The notes under the pieces: model-generated
Told to the model about the DNA's origin: nothing
What the model saw: the letters and a program-made list of their open reading frames with translations, nothing else
The model's database searches: none
Shown here: positions 1 through 6,272 of the stretch, piece after piece
Layout: every line of letters begins with the position of its first letter
Numbering within the stretch: position 1 is the stretch's first letter
Made by a program: the position numbers and the translations under genes
Origin: Pseudomonadota bacterium
GTDB lineage: Bacteria; Myxococcota; UBA9042; PHBI01
Assembly (NCBI GenBank): GCA_005772945.1
Contig: SXIE01000047.1
Coordinates: 1 to 29,215 of the forward strand
Direction: 5' to 3'
Length of the DNA: 29,215 nucleotides

Positions 1-9
1 AGGCTTCAT
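1..9 (-). CDS. 5' end of a gene leaving the left edge (3 codons)
   Basis: Only the first three codons (Met-Lys-Pro) of a possible minus-strand gene lie in the window. The support is a GGAGG ribosome-binding site at 16-20 on the minus strand, six bases before an ATG at 9-7, which is ideal spacing. Nothing can be said about the product. Confidence 0.35.
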
Positions 10-22
10 GCGACACCTCCAA

Positions 23-81
23 CACCGACCGGAACGCCCGGTCGGGTGCCAGAGGATCACAGCGGGGAACCGCTGTCGATC
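23..81. promoter_or_regulatory. two tandem stem-loops in the leader of the left-edge gene
   Basis: Two hairpins stand side by side. At 25-45, CCGACCGG pairs with CCGGTCGG around a five-base loop. At 55-81, ACAGCGG (59-65) pairs with CCGCTGT (70-76) around a GGAA tetraloop, extended by GATC pairing with GATC across a one-base bulge. They lie just upstream of the ribosome-binding site of the gene starting at 9, so they would be in its 5' leader, although they could equally end a transcript. No T-run follows on either strand. The role is unknown. Confidence 0.35.
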
Positions 82-143
82 GACGCAGCGAGCAATGGCG
101 GCTCCCCCGCGCGTCTCGCTTCATGATCGGCGTCCTAGGCTCT

Positions 144-178
144 CAACGCGGGCACGTGCCCCATAGGCAATCCCGTGC
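144..178. repeat. 35-bp direct repeat, copy A
   Basis: This copy matches 469-503 at 32 of 35 positions. Each copy contains the perfect 12-bp palindrome GGGCACGTGCCC (150-161 here). Read on the minus strand it encodes DCLWGTCPR followed by a stop, almost the same as the last residues of the octaheme lipoprotein encoded at copy B (DCPWGTCPR, stop). It therefore looks like a duplicated gene end. Confidence 0.7.
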
Positions 179-186
179 GACGCCGA

Positions 187-456
187 CCACGACTGGGATG
201 GGACCGCGGCGCCCAATGCCGTGATCGAGAACGAGGACCAAGTGCTGCGACAACGCGAACGGCCTCGACGGTGATGGCGGCGGCGACCAGCGAGGCGGGC
301 ACCAGCGATCGCGCGGGCATGGCCGGTGACGCGGGCTGCGGGTGCAGCGCTGGCGGCGGGGAAACGGGCGGCGGGAATGCGCCCGCTTGGATCTGGATCG
401 GACTTGCAGCGCTATGGATGCGGCGCGTGCGACGCACGCCGTCGCGCGCGGCCTGA
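187..456 (+). pseudogene. decayed fragment with calcium-binding-like repeat and MYXO-CTERM-like tail
   Basis: The last part of the frame ending in TGA at 454-456 reads DAGCGCSAGGG, then a Gly-rich spacer, a hydrophobic stretch (APAWIWIGLAALWM) and a basic end (RRVRR). This is the layout of the MYXO-CTERM sorting signal of Myxococcota: Cys-containing motif, membrane helix, Arg cluster. Upstream pieces in the two other frames (PNAVIENEDQ around 215-245; CDNANGLDGDGGGD around 246-290) resemble the Asp/Asn-rich type 3 thrombospondin repeats common in such proteins. The three parts are in three different frames with no continuous reading frame, so this looks like the frameshifted 3' remnant of a secreted protein gene. 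The tail is convincing; the repeat assignment is tentative. Confidence 0.4.
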
Positions 457-467
457 TCGCTCGTCGC

Positions 468-3400
468 TCAGCGCGGGCACGTGCCCCATGGGCAATCGCG
501 TGCCGCGGCGCCTTCGTCGATCCATTGGGTGAAGATCCGGATGTCCGTGTCCGAGATGCACGCCTTGCACTCCGCGTAGCCGCTTTGCGTGTCGGCGGGC
601 ATCGAGCACTCGCTGATCTCGTCGATGATCTTGCTGTTGTCCGCACGGCACGGTCTCACGGCCCAGTTCGAGCCGGCCGTCGCTCCCGTGTAGCTGTCCC
701 AGCGAAGACCAGCGGGCGCATACTGACCCGAGTGGCAGTGCGCGCAGCGCGCCGTGAGCACGGGTTGCACGACGTCATCGTACGCGAAACACTCGGCCGT
801 CGTCGTGTGGCAGGCTTCGACCACGTTGGTGTCCAGGTTGCCCGCGAGGTCGCGCGCCCGCACGACGAAACAGGTCTCCTGCCCGGTCGGGACCGAGACC
901 TGCCGGCAGGTCGCGCCGCCCGACACCGCATAGGGAGCCTTCGCGGTGAAGTCCTCGTCACCCGGCGAGGCGGCGTCGTAGAGCTCGTAGCGAAGATGCG
1001 CGGCCGCGGTCGTGTCGTCGGTCGCGGGGTCCCAGCACACGTCGACGGTCGAAGCGTCGATCTCGGTGATGCGCGTGACGCCCGCAAACACCGGGGCGGC
1101 GACGTCGCCGCACGGGCTCGCGGCGGCGCAATCTTCACGCGCGCCCGCCGTGACCCACGTCTCGAGGATCGAGCGCTCGGCGGGGCTGAGGTACGGCGGG
1201 CCGTCGAGAGGCATCTGCCGCCCGCACTTGGAGCCGCTCGTCTTGGTGTTCAGGAAGCTCTGAGTCCAGTTGCAGGCGAGCGCCGTGTTGCGAAGAACGC
1301 CGCCGGTGCGCACCCCGGCGTAGCTCTGCAAATCGAGCTGCCGCGCCGACGAGAGGTTGTCCTTGTGACAATGGGTGCAACGAGCGCTGAGGATCGGTTG
1401 GACGAGCGTCGCGTAGTCGACGCAGTCCGCGGCGGGGGTCTCGGCGCACAGCTCGCGAACGCTGTTCAAGTCCATGTTCCCCGCCAGGTCCCGCGCCCGC
1501 ACGATGAAACACATGTTCGTGTGCGTGCCGACGTTCACGTCGAGGCAGGTCTCGCCGGTTACGGCGGCGGCGGGCAGACCGGTCGTGTACATGCCGGTTT
1601 CCCATAGCTGGTAGAGCATGGACTCGGCCGGCGTGTGGTTGTCCGTGGCCGCATTCCAGCACACGCGCAGCGTCGTCGCGTCGACCGGATCGACGGACTG
1701 GACGCCGCCAAAGAGGGGCCGCGTCTTGTCACCGCAGGCCGGTGATTCCTCGCAGGAGCGGCGCGCCCCGTCGTCGATCCATTGCGCGAGCAGGGCCACC
1801 TCGGCGCTCGTGAGGTAGGGCGGTCCATCGAGCGGCATGCGCTTGCCAGGCGACGGCGCCCCGCCGACCTTGTTGATGAGCAGGCTCGTCGCTGAGTTGC
1901 ACGCGACGACGAGGTTGCGCCTCACGCTGCCGGTGATGACCTGCTCGTACGAATCGAGGCGCAGCCACTGGGGCGGCGCATTGCCGGCGTGGCAGCGCGT
2001 GCAGTTCTTGTCGAGGAGCGGCTGCACCATCGTCTCGTAGTCGACGCAGCCCCCGGGAAGGGTCGGTTGCGTGGCGCAGAGCTCGCGCGTGTTCTGGTCC
2101 TCGTTCGCGGCGCCGTCCGCGGCGCGCACAATCCAGCAATGCGTCGAGGAGGGGCTGAGGGCCGCGATCTCCACGCAGGTCGTGTCCGCGGTGACGTTCG
2201 TCACGGTCGTGGCGACGCGCGCGAAGTTCTCGGCGCCGCTCCGGTCACCCTGATAGACGTTGTACTTGATGGCCTCGGGCGGCGTGAGGTCGTCGGCCGC
2301 GGACGACCAGCACAGCTCGGCATGGGTCGCGTCGAGGGCCGTCGCGCTCTCCAGGCCATCGAACGTCGGTGCTGCGCTATCGGAGCAGGGATCCGCGCTT
2401 GCGCAGGACGCGCGCGTGCCCTCGTCCACCCAGCGGGTGATGACCCCGATCTCCGCGGCGCTGAGATAGGGCCCGCCGTAGGGCATGCGCGCGCCAAAGG
2501 GCGGCGTTTCGGAGAGCTTCTGCACGAGCATGCTGGACGCCGGACTGCACGCGGTCACGACGTCGCCGCCGTCCCCGCCGGCGAGGATGCCCTCGAGCGT
2601 GTCGAGCGCGAGGTGCCGTGGCGCGGTCGCGCCCTTGTGACACGCGTCGCTGCAGCGCTCCGTCAGGATCGGCTGGACGACGGTCGCGAAGTCGATGCAC
2701 GCCGCCGCGGGCGTGGTCACGCAGCGCTCGACCAAGGGCGGGGCGCTGACGTTGCCGGCGCCGTCGCGCGCGCGCGCGACCCAGCAGTAGGTGGTGTCGG
2801 GCATGAGGCCCGACGCCTTCGCGCAGGTGGCCCCGGGGGTGCTCGTCGACGAGGGAAAGCCGAGGTCCTCGTTGCCCGCCCCGATGCCCTGGTAGACGTC
2901 GTAGAGCAGCCCTTCGACCGGCGTGGCGTTGTCGCTGCCGGCGGCCCAGCACAAGGTCGCGCTGGCGTTACCTGGGTCGAGCGTCGCGGTCGCGAGCCCG
3001 CCGAAGGTGGGCGCCGTCGCGTCGCTGCACGGGTCGGCGAGCGCGCAGCTCGCGCGCGCGCCCTCGCTGATCCACTGGTCTATGAGGTCCGTTTCCCCGG
3101 CTTCGAGGTAGGGTCCGCCCAGCGGCATCTGGGAGCCGATCGGAGGACTCGCCAGCGCGACCTTCTGGTAGAGGAGGCTGGCGTCGGTCTGACAAGCCGT
3201 CACGGCCTTGCCGCTTGCTCCGCCGGCCATCAGCGCGTCGTAGCTTGTGAGCTGGAGCCCGCGCGGGGCACCGGCGCCGCTGTGACAGCCGGCGCAGTTA
3301 GCGCTCAGCAACGGCTGAATCAAGCTCGCGTAGTCGATGCAGTCCGAGGGCGGCGTGGTCACGCAGCGCTCGACCAGCGGCGGGGCGCTCGCGTTGCCAG

Positions 3401-5960
3401 CCGCGTCCCGGGCGCGCGCGACCCAGCAGTAGGTGGTATCGGGCATGAGCCCGAGGGCTTGCGCGCACGTGGCCCCGGCCTCGCTCGTAACCGCAGGAAA
3501 CGACAGGTCTTCTGCGCCTTCGCCCTTGCCTTGATAGAGGTCGTAGACGAGGGCCTCGGCCGGCGTCGTCTCGTCGGAGCCGGCCGCCCAGCAGATCGTC
3601 GCGCTCGTCTCTCCCGCGTCCAGGACCGCGGTCTCCAAGCCCCCGAACGTCGGCGCCGCGGCGTCACTGCACGGGTTGGCAACCGCGCAGCTCGCGCGCG
3701 CGCCCTCGCTGATCCACTGGTCGATGAGGTCCGTTTCCCCGGCTTCGAGGTAGGGTCCGCCCAGCGGCATCTGGGAGCCGATCGGAGGACTCGCCAGCGC
3801 GACCTTCTGGTAGAGGAGGCTGGCGTCGCTCTGGCACGCCGTGACGGCCTTGCCGCTCTGGCCGCCGGCCATCAGCGCGTCGTAGCTCGTGAGCTGCAAG
3901 CCGCGAGGCGCCCCGGCGCCGCTATGACAGCCCGCGCAGTTGGCGCTCAGCAGCGGCTGAATCAAGCTCGCGTAGTCGATGCAGTCCGAGGGCGGCGTGG
4001 TCACGCAGCGCTCGACCAGCGGCGGGGCGCTGACGTTGCCAGCCGCGTCGCGGGCGCGCGCGACCCAGCAGTAGGTGGTATCCGGCATGAGCCCCACGGC
4101 TTGCGCGCATGTGGCCCCGGCCTCGCTCGTAACCGCAGGAAACGACAGATCTTCCGCGCCTTCGCCCTTGCCTTGATAGAGGTCGTAGACGAGGGCCTCG
4201 GCCGGCGTCGTCTCGTCGGAGCCGGCCGCCCAGCAGATCGTCGCGCTCGTCTCTCCCGCGTCCAGGACCGCGGTCTCCAAGCCCCCGAACGTGGGCGCCG
4301 CGGCGTCGCTGCACGGGTTGGCGCCCGCGCAACTCTCGCGCGCGCCCTGGCGGATCCAATCGTCCACGAGCGCGATCTCGCCAGGCTCGAGGTAGGGCCC
4401 GCCCAAGGGCATGCGCGACCCAATCGGCGGGCTCTCCATCGCGACCTTCTGGTAGAGGAGGCTCGCGTCGCTCTGGCACGCCGTGACCGCGCTCCCGCTC
4501 TGGCCACCGGCCATTAGCACGTCGTAGCTCGTGAGCTGGAGCCCGCGCGGGGCACCTGCGCCGCTGTGGCAGCCCGCGCAGTTGGCGCTCAGCAGCGGCT
4601 GAATCAAGCCAGCGTAGTCGATGCAGTCCGAGGGCGGCGTGGTCACGCAGCGCTCGACCAGCGGCGGGGCGCTCGCGTTGCCAGCCGCGTCGCGGGCACG
4701 CGCGACCCAGCAGTAGGTGGTATCGGGCATGAGCCCGACGGCTTGCGCGCAGGTGGCCCCGGCCTCGCTCGTAACTGCAGGAAACGACAGATCTTCCTCG
4801 CCCGCGCCCGTGCCTTGGTAGAGGTCGTAGACGAGGGCCTCGGCCGGCGTCGTCTCGTCGGAGCCGGCCGCCCAGCAGATCGTCGCGCTCGTCTCTCCGG
4901 CGTCCAGCGTCGCACTCTCCAAGCCCCCGAACGTCGGCGCCATCGTGTCGCCACACGGATCCGGCAGCGCGCAACTCTCCCGCGCGCCCTCGGCGATCCA
5001 CTGGCGCATGAGCGCCAGTCGTGAGTCCGAGAAATAGGGGCCGCCCTTGGGCATGCGCTCGCCCGACGGCGGCGACGCCAGCGCCACCTTCAGATAGAGG
5101 AGGCTGCTGTCCGGCTGGCACGCCGTGACGATCGAGCCGCCCTCCCCACCCGCGACGGCGTCTTCGTAGGAGGTCAGGCGCAGGCCGCGCGGGGCATCGT
5201 CGCCCTTGTGGCACCCGACGCAGTTGGCGTCGAAGACGCTCTGAATCTCGCTCGCGTAGTCGATGCAGGTCGGCGCCGCGCGAGGGGTCGCCGAGGCCTC
5301 CTTCGCATTGCAGTCGATCTGACCCTCGGCATCGCGGGCCCGCACGACGACGAAGTACGCGGTTTCGGTCGTGAGCCCCGCGAGGACGGTCGAGGTCTGC
5401 CCGACCACGGTCGCGACCGGCGCTCCGAAGTCCTGCGCGCCAGAGGCCGTCGCGAGATACACGTGATAGGCGATGGCCTCCGGCAAGGTCTCGTCGGCCG
5501 CCTCGATCCACCGGAGCCCGATCGCGTTCGGCCCTTCGGACCACGCCTCGCTCACGCCGCCGAACAGCGGTGCCCTGTTGGTCGCCGACCCGGCCGTGCA
5601 GAGGGAGGACGGATCGGTCTCCGCCTCGCTGGCGGTGTCGAGGACCTCCGCGACCGCGTCGCCGTCGGGCGCCGGCGCAACGCAGAAGCCCATGCGGCAG
5701 ATCTCGGATGCGTCGCACCCGAACACCCGGCCATCGTTGACGACGCATTCCGAGCCGATCACCTCGCCGCGATTCTTGATGACGCCGGTCGGCAAACAGA
5801 GGTCGTCGACGTAGCACAGCTGCCCGCCCGGGCATTCGTCGTCGGCCTCGCAGGCCGCGCGATCGCCCCCGGTACACGCGGGCGTGACGCCGGCGAGCGT
5901 GAGAGCAGCAATGACCGACCACCCTCTTGCGACCATGTGTCTGAGCACCACGTTGTCCAT
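468..5960 (-). CDS. octaheme FN3/cytochrome c-repeat lipoprotein
   Basis: This is an exported protein of 1830 residues. The N-terminus has a hydrophobic signal ending near ...GVTPAC, a loose lipobox, followed by a small Cys module (CEADDECPGGQLCYVDDLC) and an acidic linker. The rest alternates eight fibronectin type III-like units (starting with the pattern AAPTFGGLE and ending RARDAAGN) with eight cytochrome c-like units. Each cytochrome unit has a haem site (CVGCH, CAGCH three times, CSDACH, CTRCH, CTHCH, CAHCH near residues 247, 461, 675, 889, 1103, 1321, 1528, 1738) and a later RMPxGGPYL-type motif whose Met is a plausible second axial ligand. The cytochrome units resemble the planctomycete-type cytochrome domain. 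Many extra Cys suggest disulfides. ATG at 5960 has only a distant GGAG; Met9 is an alternative start. Function is inferred: a surface or periplasmic multihaem protein, possibly an electron carrier. If the haem sites are unused it could be a structural or adhesive protein. Confidence 0.85.
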   Translation of the reverse strand: MDNVVLRHMVARGWSVIAALTLAGVTPACTGGDRAACEADDECPGGQLCYVDDLCLPTGVIKNRGEVIGSECVVNDGRVFGCDASEICRMGFCVAPAPDGDAVAEVLDTASEAETDPSSLCTAGSATNRAPLFGGVSEAWSEGPNAIGLRWIEAADETLPEAIAYHVYLATASGAQDFGAPVATVVGQTSTVLAGLTTETAYFVVVRARDAEGQIDCNAKEASATPRAAPTCIDYASEIQSVFDANCVGCHKGDDAPRGLRLTSYEDAVAGGEGGSIVTACQPDSSLLYLKVALASPPSGERMPKGGPYFSDSRLALMRQWIAEGARESCALPDPCGDTMAPTFGGLESATLDAGETSATICWAAGSDETTPAEALVYDLYQGTGAGEEDLSFPAVTSEAGATCAQAVGLMPDTTYCWVARARDAAGNASAPPLVERCVTTPPSDCIDYAGLIQPLLSANCAGCHSGAGAPRGLQLTSYDVLMAGGQSGSAVTACQSDASLLYQKVAMESPPIGSRMPLGGPYLEPGEIALVDDWIRQGARESCAGANPCSDAAAPTFGGLETAVLDAGETSATICWAAGSDETTPAEALVYDLYQGKGEGAEDLSFPAVTSEAGATCAQAVGLMPDTTYCWVARARDAAGNVSAPPLVERCVTTPPSDCIDYASLIQPLLSANCAGCHSGAGAPRGLQLTSYDALMAGGQSGKAVTACQSDASLLYQKVALASPPIGSQMPLGGPYLEAGETDLIDQWISEGARASCAVANPCSDAAAPTFGGLETAVLDAGETSATICWAAGSDETTPAEALVYDLYQGKGEGAEDLSFPAVTSEAGATCAQALGLMPDTTYCWVARARDAAGNASAPPLVERCVTTPPSDCIDYASLIQPLLSANCAGCHSGAGAPRGLQLTSYDALMAGGASGKAVTACQTDASLLYQKVALASPPIGSQMPLGGPYLEAGETDLIDQWISEGARASCALADPCSDATAPTFGGLATATLDPGNASATLCWAAGSDNATPVEGLLYDVYQGIGAGNEDLGFPSSTSTPGATCAKASGLMPDTTYCWVARARDGAGNVSAPPLVERCVTTPAAACIDFATVVQPILTERCSDACHKGATAPRHLALDTLEGILAGGDGGDVVTACSPASSMLVQKLSETPPFGARMPYGGPYLSAAEIGVITRWVDEGTRASCASADPCSDSAAPTFDGLESATALDATHAELCWSSAADDLTPPEAIKYNVYQGDRSGAENFARVATTVTNVTADTTCVEIAALSPSSTHCWIVRAADGAANEDQNTRELCATQPTLPGGCVDYETMVQPLLDKNCTRCHAGNAPPQWLRLDSYEQVITGSVRRNLVVACNSATSLLINKVGGAPSPGKRMPLDGPPYLTSAEVALLAQWIDDGARRSCEESPACGDKTRPLFGGVQSVDPVDATTLRVCWNAATDNHTPAESMLYQLWETGMYTTGLPAAAVTGETCLDVNVGTHTNMCFIVRARDLAGNMDLNSVRELCAETPAADCVDYATLVQPILSARCTHCHKDNLSSARQLDLQSYAGVRTGGVLRNTALACNWTQSFLNTKTSGSKCGRQMPLDGPPYLSPAERSILETWVTAGAREDCAAASPCGDVAAPVFAGVTRITEIDASTVDVCWDPATDDTTAAAHLRYELYDAASPGDEDFTAKAPYAVSGGATCRQVSVPTGQETCFVVRARDLAGNLDTNVVEACHTTTAECFAYDDVVQPVLTARCAHCHSGQYAPAGLRWDSYTGATAGSNWAVRPCRADNSKIIDEISECSMPADTQSGYAECKACISDTDIRIFTQWIDEGAAARDCPWGTCPR
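469..503. repeat. 35-bp direct repeat, copy B
   Basis: This is the partner of 144-178, with 32 of 35 bases identical. It covers the final codons of the octaheme lipoprotein gene on the minus strand and contains the palindrome GGGCACGTGCCC at 475-486. The two copies are 325 bp apart and bracket the MYXO-CTERM-like remnant. Confidence 0.7.
2700..5250. repeat. tandem 642-bp coding repeats inside the octaheme gene
   Basis: The gene carries successive FN3-plus-cytochrome units of about 642 bp (214 codons). For example, the CCCTCGCTGATCC segment at 3061 recurs at 3703, and the CAGTT(A/G)GCGCTCAGC segment near 3296 recurs near 3938 and 4580. Stretches of over 100 bp differ by only a few bases, including silent positions, so these copies are recent or homogenised. 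Units outside this block are clearly diverged. The length is a multiple of three, so gain or loss of a unit would keep the frame. Confidence 0.85.
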
Positions 5961-6272
5961 TGCGCTGCCGCCGCTCCGTTGGGGTCACCGCTCTGAGCAC
6001 CCCTCGTGCCAAGCTGTTCGATCGCCAGTTGCGGGCCCCGACGGCGCTGATGGGTCCGCGCGCGCCACTCAATTGCCGCCCACGCAGGCGCAGGTGCCAC
6101 CTTCAGGGTGGCGTTGGAGGACCCCCGCGCGGCGTGAGAAGTCGCGCACGCTCGACCCGCGCGGGCGCCCAAACCGGGCCGTTGACGGCCGCCCGACCCT
6201 TGCACCCGAGGCCTGCGCCGGAGGCGGCACACTTATCGTAAGGGGGCCTCGCCCGAGCCGGAGGAGCGCTGC
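5961..6272. promoter_or_regulatory. divergent intergenic region with an inverted repeat
   Basis: This 312-bp gap separates the divergent octaheme and Cys-rich/CARDB lipoprotein genes and must hold both promoters. An inverted repeat GCCACC (6096-6101) / GGTGGC (6107-6112) lies near the middle and could be an operator or a stem-loop. A TTGACG occurs at 6182-6187 on the plus strand, but no convincing -10 lies at the expected distance. No open frame in it looks like a gene. Confidence 0.4.

Noticed and set aside
143..646. minus-strand 167-codon frame ending in WGTCPR
   Set aside because: The body is Arg/Ser-rich shadow sequence; only its last codons match the octaheme gene end, because of the 35-bp direct repeat.
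1989..4517. 842-codon open frame on the plus strand
   Set aside because: It lies opposite the octaheme gene, is made mostly of Arg, Ala, Gly and Val, and repeats with the 642-bp unit. It is a shadow of the real gene in high-GC DNA.
3922..6072. 716-codon minus-strand frame over the octaheme gene
   Set aside because: It is in another frame of the same strand, Arg-rich and without haem motifs.
6182..6236. sigma-70 or sigma-54 promoter for the Cys-rich/CARDB lipoprotein
   Set aside because: TTGACG is present, but no -10 is found at 16-18 bp, and the GG/GC spacing does not fit a sigma-54 site.
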